Assembly: GCA_963795825.1 (NCBI GenBank)
Contig: CAWCIW010000004.1
Location: forward strand, 356,578 to 420,577
Reading direction: 5' to 3'
Source of the DNA: BOG-908 sp963795825
GTDB taxonomy: Bacteria > Pseudomonadota > Alphaproteobacteria > Acetobacterales > Acetobacteraceae
DNA length: 64,000 nucleotides
The notes below the pieces were generated by a model that searched no databases, was not told the origin of the DNA, and saw nothing but the letters and a program-made list of their open reading frames with translations. This document shows, in pieces, positions 8,116 through 17,985 of the stretch (within the stretch, counting starts at the first letter, position 1; each line of letters begins with the position of its first letter). The position numbers and the translations under genes are program-made.

Positions 8116-11100
8116 TCACTCCGCCGCCGTCGCCACAAGCTCAGGCCGCGTCGCATAACGTCGCCGTGCGCGTTCGAACGCCACATAGATGGCCGGCGTC
8201 GTGTAAAGCGTTAGCACCTGGCTCAGCAGCAAGCCCGCCCACGATCGCCACGCCCAGCGGCCAGCGCAGTTCGCTAGCCGGTGCCATGATCCAGCACCAG
8301 CGGCAGCGAGCCGAGCAGGGCGGCCGCCGTCGTCATCATGATCGGGCGGAAGCGCAGCACGCAGGCTTCCACCGCCGCTTCCTCCGGCGAGAGACCGCGC
8401 GTGCGTTCGGCTTCCAGCGCGAAATCCACCACCAGGATGCCGTTCTTCTTCACGATGCCCATCAGCAGCACGATGCCGACGAGCGCCACCACGGAAAGAT
8501 CCGACTCCGGTGAACATCAAGCGCCAGCAAAGCGCCGATGCCGGCCGAGGGCAGCGTGGACAAGATGGTGACCGGATGGATGAAACTCTCGTAGAGCACG
8601 CCGAGCACGATGTAGATCACCGCGACCGCGGCCAGGATCAGCCACGGCTCGGCGGCCAGGCTGCGCTGGAATTCGGCCGCATCGCCGGAATAGGCGCCGA
8701 TGATGGTGGCGGGCAGGCCGATATCGGCTTGCGCCTGCTGCACTTCGGCCACCGCGTGGCCGAGCGAGGCGCCCTGCCGCACGTCGAAGCTGAGCGTCAC
8801 CGAGGGGAACTGCGACTGGTGCGTGATCACCAGCGGCGCGACCCGCCGCACCAGATGCGCGCACGGCCATCAGCGGCACCTGCGCGACGGTGTTGGTGGT
8901 GGCGACCGTGGTGGTCGCCACCTGTGCGGCACCATTGGCACCGAAGCTCGCAACCGTGCCAGGCACGCGCAGTTTCTCCAGCGATCCCGGGTCGGCGATC
9001 CAGTCGGCATCGGCCGACATCACCACGCGATACTGGTTGCATTGCTGGTAGATCGTGCTCACCTGGCGCTGGCCGAACGCATCGTAGAGCACGTCCTCGA
9101 TCGCCTGCATGGTCACGCCAAGGCGCGTCGCGCGGTCGCGATCCACCACGATTTCGGTGGCAAATCCGCTCTCCTGCTGGTCGCTCGTCACGTGGTCCAG
9201 ATCGGGCGCGTGGGACAGGCGATCGATCAGCCGCGGCGTCCACAACGCCAGCTCGTCGGCATCGGTGTCGGTCAGCGTGTATTGGTATTGCGTGCGGCTG
9301 ACGCGCGCGCCGATCTGGATGTCCTGCACCGGCTGCATATACACCGCGAGCCCGGCATCCCGGCAAGTGTGATCTGCAGCCGCGCGATCACCACGCCCAT
9401 CGCATCGCGCTGGCGGCGCGGTTTCAGCGTGATGGAAAGCCGGCCGACATTCGGCGTGGGGTTCACGCTGCCGGCGCCGACCAGCGAGGCCACGCTGTCC
9501 ACCGCCGGATCGCGCTGCACGATATCGGCCGCGCGCAGCTGCAGCTTGGCGATCGCCGGTATCGAGATGTTTTGCGCCGCCTCCGTGGTGGCGACGATGG
9601 CGCCGGTATCCTGCTGCGGCAGGAAGCCTTTCGGCACCACCACATAGAGCAGGATGGTGCCGGCCAGCGTCAGCACGGCGATGACCAGCACGAGCGGCTG
9701 GTGGCGCAGGCTGACGACCAGGCTGCGGCGGTAGCGGTCCAGCAGGCCGCCGAAGAAGCGGTCGGTGCCGCGAGGCGGGGCCCGCCTTGTGCGGCTCTCA
9801 GCAACCGGCCGCACATCATCGGCGTCAGCGTCAGCGAAATCACCGCCGAGACGGCCACCGCCACCGACAGCGTGACGGAAAACTCCTTGAACAGCCGCCC
9901 GACCACGCCGCCCATGAACAGCAGCGGGATGAACACCGCGATCAGCGACACGGTGAGCGAGACGATGGTGAAGCCGATCTGCCCCGCGCCGCGGAACGCC
10001 GCTTCCAGCGGCGGCACGCCGTCTTCGATATAGCGCACCACGTTCTCGATCATGACGATCGCATCATCGACCACGAAGCCGGACGCAACGGTCAGCGCCA
10101 TCAGCGACAGATTGTCCAGCCCGTAGCCGAGCCAGTCCATGATGCCGAACGTGCCGATCAGGCTCAGCGGCAGGGCGACGGCGGGGATGATGGTGGCGCG
10201 CCAGCTGCGCAGGAACAGGAAGATCACGCCCACGACCAGCACCATCGCCAGCAGCAGCGTTCCCTGCACGTCGGCCACCGAGGCGCGTATGGTCTGCCGT
10301 GCGATCGGCCGGAGACTTCGATTGATGCCGGGCGGCAGGGCGCGGGTCAGCTCGGGCAGCTCGTCACTGCACCGCGTCCACCGTGCTCCACGATGTTGGC
10401 GCCGGGCTGGCGCTGCACATCCAGCAGCACCGCCGGCCGGCCTTTGAACCAGGCGGCGACACGATCGTTCTCCACACCGTGCACCACGGTGCCCACATCG
10501 CCAAGCCGCACCGCGCGCGCCGGCGCGCCAGGCCAGGATCAGCGTGCTGATAGGCTTCCGGGTGTCAGAAGCTGGTCATTGGTGCCGACGGCGTAGGACA
10601 GGTGCGGGCCGTTGAAACTGCCTTTGGCGCCGCTGACGTTGGCGCCCGTAATCGCGCGTCCGCACATCCTCCATCGACAGGCCGTAGGATGCCAGGCGCG
10701 CGGGATCGAGCTGCACGCGTATCGCCGGCTTCAGCCCGCCTTGCACCACCACGCGGCCCACGCCGGTCGATCTGGCTCAGCTTGGGCTGCAGCAAGGTGT
10801 CGGCTGCATCGGCCACCTGGTCGATCGGCACGGTGTCGCTGGTCATCGCCAGGCTCAAGATCGGCGCGTCGGCCGGGTTCACGCGGTTATAGCTCGGCGG
10901 ATAGGGCAGGGAGGATGGCAGCACCCCCTGCGGCGGCGTTGATCGCCGCCTGCACGTCCTGCGCCGCGCCATCAATGCTGCGGCGTGAGGTCGAATTGCA
11001 GCGTGATCTCGCTGGTGCCCACGGCGGACGGCTCTGCATCGTGGTGATGCCGTTGATCTGGCCGAGCTGGCGTTCCAGCGGCGCGGTGACGAGGGTCGCC

Positions 11101-11275
11101 ATCGTGTCCGGCCCGGCGCCGGGATAGCTGGTGGTGACGACGATGGTGGGGAAATCGACCTGCGGCAGGGCGCTGACGGGCAGCGCGCTATAGCCCAGCG
11201 CGCCGCCCAGGAGGACGCGATGGAGAGCAGGCAGGTGGCGATCGGGCGCGCGATGAAGGGGGCGGAGAGGGACAT
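8116..11275 (-). pseudogene. RND efflux transporter permease (MdtB/AcrB-like), heavily frameshifted
   Basis: A second full-length RND pump, in many frame fragments. Recognisable in order from 11275 downward: SLSAPFIARPIATCLLSIA, SALPVSALPQVDFPTIVV, LVTAPLERQLGQINGI, PPSYNRVNPADAPILSLAMT, GFVVDDAIVMIENVVRYIED (TM4 proton-relay Asp), SLTLTPMMCGRLL, KGFLPQQDTGAIVATT, YIVLGVLYESFIHP, and GIVLLMGIVKKNGILVVDFA. I count at least ten frame changes in 3.2 kb, far more than in any neighbour. It lies upstream of the other RND gene on the same strand, like tandem MdtB/MdtC genes, but with another gene inserted between them. Decay of a duplicated pump is plausible; error-rich assembly is the alternative. 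Confidence 0.8.
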
Positions 11276-11304
11276 GCATTGAATGTGCCCACTGTGCTAG
11301 GCAA

Positions 11305-11430
11305 GGCAAGCAGTCCTTTTTCGAGAAAAAGGACCAAAAGCTTTTGCTCCCTGTCGGCGGGTGTTTCAGCACTCCCCGACAGGGACCAAAAGTCTTTTGC
11401 TTCTTTTCTTCGGAAAAGAAGGCCTTACTT
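11305..11430. repeat. Paired palindromic repeat, subtype B + A
   Basis: Left half 11305-11346 has the CAGTCCTTTTT/AAAAAGGACC stem; right half 11386-11430 has the CTTCTTTTC/GAAAAGAAGG stem. An inner dyad, CCCTGTCGG against CCGACAGGG, joins them. It lies between divergent genes, so it is not simply a 3' terminator here. Confidence 0.85.
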
Positions 11431-11445
11431 CTTAGGGATTGCCAG

Positions 11446-12431
11446 ATGGATTACATAAACCTGGGCCGCACCGGCCTGAAAGTCTCCCGCCTCTGCCTGG
11501 GCTGCATGACGTATGGCGAGCCCGGCCGCGGCACCCATGAATGGACGCTGCCCGAAGCGGAATCCCGCCCGTTCATCGCCCGCGCGCTGGCGGCCGGGAT
11601 CAATTTCTTCGACACCGCGAACGTGTATTCGGCAGGCTCCAGCGAGGAGATCCTCGGCCGCGCGCTGCGCGATGTGCCGCGGCATGCGGTGGTGGTGGCG
11701 ACCAAGGTGCATGGGCCGATGCACAAGGGGCCGAATGGCGGCGGGCTGTCGCGCAAGGCGATCCTGCGGCGAGATCGACGCTTCGCCTGACGCGGCTCGG
11801 GATGGAGTACGTGGATCTCTACCAGATCCATCGCTTCGATCCGGAGACGCCGATCGAGGAGACGCTCGAGGCGCTGCACGATGTGGTTCGCGCCGGCAAG
11901 GTCCGCTATATCGGCGCGTCGTCGATGCATGCCTGGCAGTTCTGCAAGGCGCTGTATCTGTCCCGGCTTAACGGATGGACGCGGTTTGTTTCGATGCAAA
12001 ACCACCTCAATCTGCTCTATCGCGAGGAGGAGCGCGAGATGATGGGGCTGTGTCTGGAGGAAGGTATCGGCGTGATACCGTGGAGCCCGTTGGCGCGCGG
12101 CAAACTGACGCGGCCGTGGACCGAGGCACCGCCGACGAAGCGGGCCGAGACGGACCAGTTCGGGCGTTCGCTCTACAAGGGTGGCGAGGAGAGCGACCGG
12201 GCGATGGTGGGCGCGGTGCAGCGCGTGGCTGAGGCGCGCGGGGTGCCGATGGCACAGGTGGCGCTGGCCTGGGTGCTGGCCCGGCCGGGCGTGACAGCGC
12301 CGATCATCGGCGCGAGCAAGATGTCGCATCTGGAGGATGCGTTGGGGGCGCTGGCGCTGCATTTGACGGCGGAGGAGACGGCTTCGCTGGAGGCGGCGTA
12401 TGTGCCGCGGCGGGTGGCCGGGTTTCAGTAG
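11446..12431 (+). CDS. Aldo/keto reductase (Tas/YajO-type), frameshifted
   Basis: Starts MDYINLGRTGLKVSRLCLGC, the usual AKR opening. The catalytic tetrad is visible: Asp and Tyr in NFFDTANVYSAGSSEEILG, Lys in VVVATKVHGP, His in LYQIHRFDP. The C-terminal NADPH site includes SPLARGKLT and the GASKMSHLEDAL region. NAD(P)H-dependent carbonyl reductase; substrate unknown. Two single-base insertions within about 20 bp near 11771 and 11790 (extra G and extra C) shift the frame by two. Without them the protein reads KAILREIDASLTRLGMEYVD without gap, and the total length (986 nt) fits two extra bases. Such close double insertions look more like sequencing error than decay. Confidence 0.85.
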
Positions 12432-12492
12432 CAGACCGGTCGCAAGAGGCGCGCTTGTTGCTACCAGGACGTGCTAGGAGTGTGGCCTGCGC

Positions 12493-12508
12493 CCCGCTGC
12501 TCTGCGGG
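12493..12508 (+). promoter_or_regulatory. Leader hairpin before the Cys/Met PLP gene
   Basis: CCCGC (12493-12497) pairs with GCGGG (12504-12508) around a 6-nt loop, about 30 nt before the ATG at 12538, and is followed by a pyrimidine-rich stretch. It could be part of a leader control element or just a hairpin. I could not fit a known SAM or SAH riboswitch consensus to it. Confidence 0.2.
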
Positions 12509-12537
12509 CTCCTCTCTCCCTGATCGGGACTTCATCG

Positions 12538-13818
12538 ATGAACCACCACAAGCGCGTTCTGGCCGGCCATACGCTGCATCCCGAAACCCTGATGATGGGT
12601 TTCGGCTACGATCCCGCCTTATCCGAAGGCAGCGTGAAAGTGCCGATCTTCCAGACCAGCACATTCGTGTTCCGATCCGCGCAGCACGGCAAGGAGTTCT
12701 TCGAACTCGTCGCCGGACTGCGCGAATTGCGCGAAGGCGAGCAGCCCGGCCTGATTTACTCGCGCTTCAACAACCCGGACCTGGAAATCCTCGAGGACCG
12801 GCTGACCGTTTGGGATGGCGCCGAAGCCGCCCTCGTATTTGCCAGCGGCATGGCGGCGATTGCCACCACGCTGCTGACGGTGGCGCGGCCTGGCGACGTG
12901 ATATTCTACAATGCGCCGATCTATGGCGGCACAGAGACGCTGCTGATGAAGGTGCTGCCGCGTTTCGGCATACAGGGCGTGGAGTTCGCCGGCAGCCTGG
13001 AACCCGAGATGATCGCCGCGCGCCTGGCCGAAGCACGCGCCGGCCTGGCGCCTGGCGCGCGCATCGCCGCCTTCATGCTGGAGACGCCGGCCAATCCCAC
13101 TAACGACCTCATCGACATCGCGCATTGCGCGGAGCTCGCCGCCACACTGGCCGACCAGCCAGGCGGCCGGCCCGCCGTGATCGTGGACAACACGTTCCTC
13201 GGCCCCCTCTGGCAATCGCCTTTGGCGCATGGCGCCGATCTGGTGATCTACTCGCTCACCAAATACGTAGGCGGACACAGTGACGTTGTGGCAGGCGCCG
13301 TGCTTGGCAGCCATGCGGCGCTCAAGCCGATACGGTCCATGCGCAGCGCGTTCGGCACCATGAGCGACCCGCATACCGGCTGGTTGCTGATGCGCAGCCT
13401 GGAGACTTTGGAATTGCGCATGACACGCGCCGGCGAGAATGCCGGGCGCGTGGCGGATTTTCTGGCGCACCATCCCTCGATCGAGCGCGTGGGTTTCCTT
13501 GGCCATCTGCCATCCGGCTCGCGCGCGGCGGAATTATATGCGCGCCAGTGCAGCGGGCCGGGCTCCACGATCAGCGTGTATGTGAAGGGCGGCGAGGCGG
13601 AAGCCTTTGCGTTTCTGGACCGGCTGACGATCATCAAGCTGGCGGTGAGTTTGGGCGGGACGGAAAGTCTGGCGTCCCACCCTGCGGCGATGACGCATAT
13701 CGGCGTTCCGCGCGAGCGGCGGCAGCGCTTCGGGTTGCTGGATAATCTCGTGCGGATTTCCGTGGGCGTGGAGCATCCGGACGATTTGATCGCGGATTTG
13801 CGCCACGCGCTGAGTTGA
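12538..13818 (+). CDS. Cystathionine gamma-synthase family PLP enzyme
   Basis: A 426-residue Cys/Met-metabolism PLP-dependent enzyme. The Schiff-base Lys is K242 in YSLTKYVGGHSD; the ring-binding Asp is D218 in VIVDNTFLGPLW; YSRFNNPDLEILE supplies the phosphate-binding Tyr/Arg from the neighbouring subunit. The family covers cystathionine gamma-synthase, O-acyl-homoserine sulfhydrylase and methionine gamma-lyase, and sequence alone does not settle which. The insertion LVAGLRELREGEQPG before the YSRFNNP motif is typical of one alphaproteobacterial subgroup annotated only at family level. Single gene, frame intact, about 105 bp after the reductase. Confidence 0.88.
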   Translation: MNHHKRVLAGHTLHPETLMMGFGYDPALSEGSVKVPIFQTSTFVFRSAQHGKEFFELVAGLRELREGEQPGLIYSRFNNPDLEILEDRLTVWDGAEAALVFASGMAAIATTLLTVARPGDVIFYNAPIYGGTETLLMKVLPRFGIQGVEFAGSLEPEMIAARLAEARAGLAPGARIAAFMLETPANPTNDLIDIAHCAELAATLADQPGGRPAVIVDNTFLGPLWQSPLAHGADLVIYSLTKYVGGHSDVVAGAVLGSHAALKPIRSMRSAFGTMSDPHTGWLLMRSLETLELRMTRAGENAGRVADFLAHHPSIERVGFLGHLPSGSRAAELYARQCSGPGSTISVYVKGGEAEAFAFLDRLTIIKLAVSLGGTESLASHPAAMTHIGVPRERRQRFGLLDNLVRISVGVEHPDDLIADLRHALS

Positions 13819-13844
13819 AGGTGGCACCCTCGCAGGTGCCTGGC

Positions 13845-14432
13845 TTAGTATGGCGTGCCGGCTGCGGCGCGCTGTGTTCGCAGCGCGTCGGCGTACCAGG
13901 TGAACTCGTCAAGAAACCTGCTTAGGCCGTGCACCTCGCCGCCGGCCGACGGTTCGCCGTTTTCGGACAGCACATTCTGTATGTGCGGGATGGGCAGCAC
14001 ACTGGGTATGCTTGGCATGCCGAGTTCCGCCAGAGTCATGCGCAACTGCATCGCCGCACGCACGCCGCCAAACTGTCCGGCGGAGTAACAGACGATCGCC
14101 GATGGGCGCCAGAAATACTCCTCGAGGAAATGGTCGAGCAGGTTCTTCAGGGCGGGCGGGATGCCGTTGTTGTATTCCGCGGAGACGATGATAAATCCGT
14201 CCGCCCGGCCGTAGAGTTCGGCGAGGTGTTGGAGCGCGTGCGGCGCTTCGCCTTTCGGGTATTCCTTGTACATGCGGTCGAGCAGAGGGAGCTGCAGGTC
14301 CATCGGATCGACCAGCACGGGCTTCTGCCCGCGCGACGACAGCGCGCGCATGATCATCCGGGCTGCGCGGATGCCTTGCCTGTCTCGCCTGACGGAGCCC
14401 AGGAGCACGGGAATGACAGATTGCTGCGGCAT
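13845..14432 (-). CDS. NADPH-dependent FMN reductase family protein
   Basis: A 195-residue flavodoxin-like protein. It has the FMN phosphate loop LLGSVRRDRQGIRAA near the N-terminus and SAEYNNGIPPALKNLLDHF in the middle, the signature of the ArsH/ChrR/YieF-type reductases. It should use NAD(P)H and bound FMN to reduce quinones or metal oxyanions; the physiological substrate is unknown. It is convergent with the PLP enzyme gene (26 bp between the stops) and separate from the peptidase behind it. Confidence 0.85.
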   Translation of the reverse strand: MPQQSVIPVLLGSVRRDRQGIRAARMIMRALSSRGQKPVLVDPMDLQLPLLDRMYKEYPKGEAPHALQHLAELYGRADGFIIVSAEYNNGIPPALKNLLDHFLEEYFWRPSAIVCYSAGQFGGVRAAMQLRMTLAELGMPSIPSVLPIPHIQNVLSENGEPSAGGEVHGLSRFLDEFTWYADALRTQRAAAGTPY

Positions 14433-14549
14433 CGTGCGGCGTCCTCTCTTCAGCGCCCCGGTTACGCGCCCGCGATTGCTCTACGATTTTTCGAGGTGGA
14501 GAGTCATTTGGAGAACGGCCGTTTTGAGATGCGGCCGTTCTCCGAGGCT

Positions 14550-16613
14550 TTAGTAGTTGGTCAGCAGGTTCGTGCCGTTGATCGAGCCGAGCCCGGTGGC
14601 CAGGCTGTAGCCCTGGTGCGCCTGATAGGCTGGGACGGCGGACGCGCCATTCCGGGCCGACAATATGCCGATCTGGTCCGACTTCTTGGCGACATGGCAA
14701 TCCGGCGTTCCGGCGTAGCAGGGCTGGGTGTTGTCGCCATGCGTCACGTTGTTGAAGACGCAGGCTTTGGAGATGTCGCGGCCCTTGCTGGCGTCGCAGG
14801 CGCCTGCCAGGACCGGGCTGGCAAATTGCAGAGCCGCAAGCTCGTAGAGACGCGGGTTTACGTTGCCGAGCCGGCTACCGGCAAGTTCGGTTTCCAGCCC
14901 GAGCATGCCGGCAAATGCCGGTGCTGCAACAGACGTGCCGCCGAATGCCTGGTTGAGCGCATTGATGCCTTTGTAGTTGCAGGGACTGCCGCCTTCGGCC
15001 GTATCGGACATGCAGATCAGATAGGCATGATCCCAATATCCGTTGGCGGCGAAGAATGCGACATCCGGCTGGTCGCGTACGCCATCATCCGGCATGCCTT
15101 TCAGCGTAGCGGATTGCCAGGACGGCTTCGCATAAACCAGGCTCGCGCCGCCGGTGCCACCAACACCGTTCTGCACCCCTGGCGTTGTGCCGGAATTGCA
15201 GTAAGCGCTTCCGCTGGCCGCACCGGCGGCTGCAGCGATTATGCTGCTCGCACAGGAATTGTTCCAGGGTATTTCAGGAATGTAGGACTGCGCCGAATGC
15301 ACGCCGAACTCGTTTCTGGCGAACCAGTACGAGGACGTTTCGCCCTTTGCCGTGTCGGCAAAGTCGGTCCCGCCGACCGACGTCACGTAAGGGTTTGCGG
15401 CAAGTCCGTTCACGCCAAGTCCGTCCGAATCGATCACGTCGCGATCGCAGCTCGAACCGCTGTCGCCGGACGAGATGATGATCGAGATGCCTTTCGCGGC
15501 ACCTTCTTCGGCAAGGTTCGACCACATGTTCAGGAATGCGAGGCCGTTCTCCTGCTCGCAACCGCCATAGCTTATGCTGTAGATCGAAGCGTCCGAGTCC
15601 ATCTTTTCGACTAGGTTCTGCAACGACGTCATGACCCCGAACGTGGTCTCCGTTGCCGCACAGGATGCGTTGACGATATAAGAATTGACCGCGACGGCAC
15701 CTGCCCATTCTGCATCGATTGCAGCTTCTATCTCGTCGCCCGTGTGGCCGGGATTGGCGCAGCCGGCCGGGTGGATTTGCGAGAACGTGCCGGGGACCAC
15801 GCCCACGCCGAATGCGCTGCGAAAGCGCGTCCAGTCGGCGGGGATTATGTTTGTCTGCTCGATGACGGCGATCGTGACGCCGCTGCCATCGATCGATTTT
15901 GGCAGGCCAGCGCCGCCGCTGTAGATCGGGTCGAGATTGTATATCGTGTAGAAATCACCGGGCGCCACGGCATAGAACGGCAGGTTGCCGGCGCCTGTTG
16001 GAACGGTGAAACTGGTTTTTGGAACGTATTGCGGCTGCGGGAAGAAGTTAGAGACCGTAACGCCATCGATCGCCGGTGCCAGTGCGGCGGGAACCGAGAT
16101 CGGCGTGGTATTGGCGATATGCGATACGCCCTTCAGCTGATACGCATGTATGCCGGCATGAAACGCGCCGGATAACGAAGCTACAGTGCCGGAGAAATCG
16201 ATCGACATGCCGCTCGGTGAGACGGCATTGATAGACAGGCCCGCCGATTTGAGCCAGCTCACCACCTTGTCGATATCGGCTTGCACCGGTCCGAACCGGC
16301 GCAGATCGGCGGCGCGCAGCCAATGGTGGTATTGCGGCGATGTCCGGTCCTGCTGGGCGGCGAGCAGCTTGTCGAGCGCCGCCTGTGACGCGGCGGGCCG
16401 TTTCATTCCAAGCAATACATGCGACAACACATGGCCCTGCGGCAGACTGCCTTTATCCGCTGCGAAAGCGACCGGGGCAGCTACGCTGCCTGCGATCTCG
16501 ACGCTGGTCTGCGTGTGCACGGCATCGGTGATAACCGGGGACTGTGCATGGACGGAGCCGGTGGCCAGGCCCAACGCTGTAGCGGAGAGCAGCAATATTC
16601 GCCGATTGACCAT
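14550..16613 (-). CDS. Secreted S53 family peptidase (sedolisin/kumamolisin-type)
   Basis: A signal peptide (MVNRRILLLSATALGLATGS... ending in HAQ) is followed by a pro-kumamolisin activation domain (LLAAQQDRTSPQYHHWL) and the catalytic domain. The Ser-Glu-Asp triad is visible: E296 and D300 in GDEIEAAIDAEW, S561 in FGGTSVAAPAFAG; the oxyanion Asp is in the SSGDSG/SVGGTDF region. These enzymes are acid-active serine carboxyl proteases, exported as zymogens. The ATG at 16613 has AAGGAG upstream and gives the clean signal peptide; longer starts exist but lack both. Predicted 687 residues. Acid activity fits an acidophilic acetobacterial host. Confidence 0.92.
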   Translation of the reverse strand: MVNRRILLLSATALGLATGSVHAQSPVITDAVHTQTSVEIAGSVAAPVAFAADKGSLPQGHVLSHVLLGMKRPAASQAALDKLLAAQQDRTSPQYHHWLRAADLRRFGPVQADIDKVVSWLKSAGLSINAVSPSGMSIDFSGTVASLSGAFHAGIHAYQLKGVSHIANTTPISVPAALAPAIDGVTVSNFFPQPQYVPKTSFTVPTGAGNLPFYAVAPGDFYTIYNLDPIYSGGAGLPKSIDGSGVTIAVIEQTNIIPADWTRFRSAFGVGVVPGTFSQIHPAGCANPGHTGDEIEAAIDAEWAGAVAVNSYIVNASCAATETTFGVMTSLQNLVEKMDSDASIYSISYGGCEQENGLAFLNMWSNLAEEGAAKGISIIISSGDSGSSCDRDVIDSDGLGVNGLAANPYVTSVGGTDFADTAKGETSSYWFARNEFGVHSAQSYIPEIPWNNSCASSIIAAAAGAASGSAYCNSGTTPGVQNGVGGTGGASLVYAKPSWQSATLKGMPDDGVRDQPDVAFFAANGYWDHAYLICMSDTAEGGSPCNYKGINALNQAFGGTSVAAPAFAGMLGLETELAGSRLGNVNPRLYELAALQFASPVLAGACDASKGRDISKACVFNNVTHGDNTQPCYAGTPDCHVAKKSDQIGILSARNGASAVPAYQAHQGYSLATGLGSINGTNLLTNY

Positions 16614-16704
16614 ACCGAAAAACTCCTTGTGCCGCAAAGCGCGCGCAGCCATGTTAGCCAGTTGTGCCGCAGGCGTTGCTGCCTGGCAAGATGCTGCGGA
16701 TGCG

Positions 16705-16729
16705 GTTGTTACCACTGAGCAATTACAAC
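16705..16729. promoter_or_regulatory. Possible operator dyad between divergent secreted-protein genes
   Basis: GTTGTTA (16705-16711) and TTACAAC (16723-16729) form an inverted repeat with one mismatch, centres about 18 bp apart. It is located about midway between the S53 peptidase start (16613) and the HAF-repeat gene start (16812). The spacing suits a dimeric regulator, but this is only a pattern. Confidence 0.25.
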
Positions 16730-16811
16730 CTGTTGCGCGTCAGCAGTTCCGGTCCCTTGTCGGCCGATGGTGCTTCGTGCCAGTGTTAACAGAATTTAGA
16801 TCGGAGATCCC

Positions 16812-17852
16812 ATGAAACACCTGCGCGATATCTGCATGTCTGTCTGCGTGGCGACCGGTATTCCTGCAGTCGCTTTGGCGGCGCCGCATTTCGTGGAGCG
16901 CCAGATCGTGGTGCAAGGGAATCAGGATTTCGAAGTTACTGGAATAAACGACAGCGGCACAATGGTCGGCACGCTTTACGCGCCGATCACTGCGGCGCCG
17001 TCTGGTGTTGTGGTGACGCAGCAATCCGTTACGACAATACCTGCTCCTTATAGTATCGGCGGGCCGGCGCAACCGACCTCCATCTACAACGACGGAACGA
17101 TAATCGGGTCTGTGCAAACTTTTGTCGGTGGCCATCAAATGTTTGTGTCGCGCGCCGGCGTCATTGACCCGAATTACGAGATCGCGCTGGACTATGGCAG
17201 CTCTTTTGGCGTTCTGGGCGTAAATACACTTGGCCTTGTGGGATCGAAGGTGTTTTTTACCAGAGTGATTTCACGGACCTTGCCGAACGTGCCGGAATAC
17301 GGAACGCCGCCGAACTTCCACACTGTGGCGCCTATCAAGCAGTTCAACACTATCAAGGGTCTCAGCAAAACAGGCATGGTGTCCGGAACCGCGTTTAACG
17401 AAATGGGCCCAAAAGTGATTTTTCTGGGCAAAGGTAAAACGTTCCGGTCGATAGCGCCACCTGGCGCGATATCTGCGTCCGGCGGCTTTTCCAACGTTGC
17501 AGGCAAGCTGGCCGGCAGCTATTCGGATGCCATGAACGTGGCCCACGGCTTCGTTTACGCGGCAGGGCGCTACACGAGCTTTGACATGCCGGTGCTCACC
17601 TACGACGTCGAGATATCCGCAATCAATGACAAGGGCTGGGTGGTCGGCACCTACACGAGCGATGCCAACAATGTCCAACACGCGTTTTTCTATGACGGAG
17701 CGAGCGTTGTCAGCATAGGGAATTACGACGCGACGACCAACCTCTCGGTTGCGCTGAACAATGTCGGCCAGGTGGTGATTTCCGAACGGGTGTTCGACTC
17801 GACGCCGAAATATCTGTCGTTTCTGGAGACTTGCCGTCCTGGATCATGCTGA
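16812..17852 (+). CDS. Secreted HAF-repeat protein
   Basis: A 346-residue protein with a signal peptide (MKHLRDICMSVCVATGIPAV, cleavage near ALA-AP). It carries several copies of a beta-propeller-like repeat of the extracellular HAF type: GINDSGTMVGTL, GLSKTGMVSGTAF, SAINDKGWVVGTYT and NNVQHAFFYDGA. Function unknown; these proteins are found in the periplasm or outside the cell. Divergent from the S53 peptidase with about 200 bp between starts, so they may be co-regulated. A strong terminator follows. Confidence 0.8.
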   Translation: MKHLRDICMSVCVATGIPAVALAAPHFVERQIVVQGNQDFEVTGINDSGTMVGTLYAPITAAPSGVVVTQQSVTTIPAPYSIGGPAQPTSIYNDGTIIGSVQTFVGGHQMFVSRAGVIDPNYEIALDYGSSFGVLGVNTLGLVGSKVFFTRVISRTLPNVPEYGTPPNFHTVAPIKQFNTIKGLSKTGMVSGTAFNEMGPKVIFLGKGKTFRSIAPPGAISASGGFSNVAGKLAGSYSDAMNVAHGFVYAAGRYTSFDMPVLTYDVEISAINDKGWVVGTYTSDANNVQHAFFYDGASVVSIGNYDATTNLSVALNNVGQVVISERVFDSTPKYLSFLETCRPGSC

Positions 17853-17947
17853 TCCAGGGATCGGCTGAGGCTACCGCCACGGGGGATGATCGCTGGGCGG
17901 CAGGTCCTATACCCCGGGCAGTTTGAGGGCGCCTGAGGCAAGCGCGC

Positions 17948-17985
17948 GAGGCCCCCACAACACGCGTTGCGGGGGCCTCTTCTTT
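17948..17985 (+). terminator. Rho-independent terminator after the HAF-repeat gene
   Basis: GAGGCCCCC (17948-17956) pairs with GGGGGCCTC (17971-17979), followed by TTCTTT. The stem is 9 bp, all paired, and serves the plus strand. The gfa stop is at its end, so the stem may also act on the opposite strand. Confidence 0.85.
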
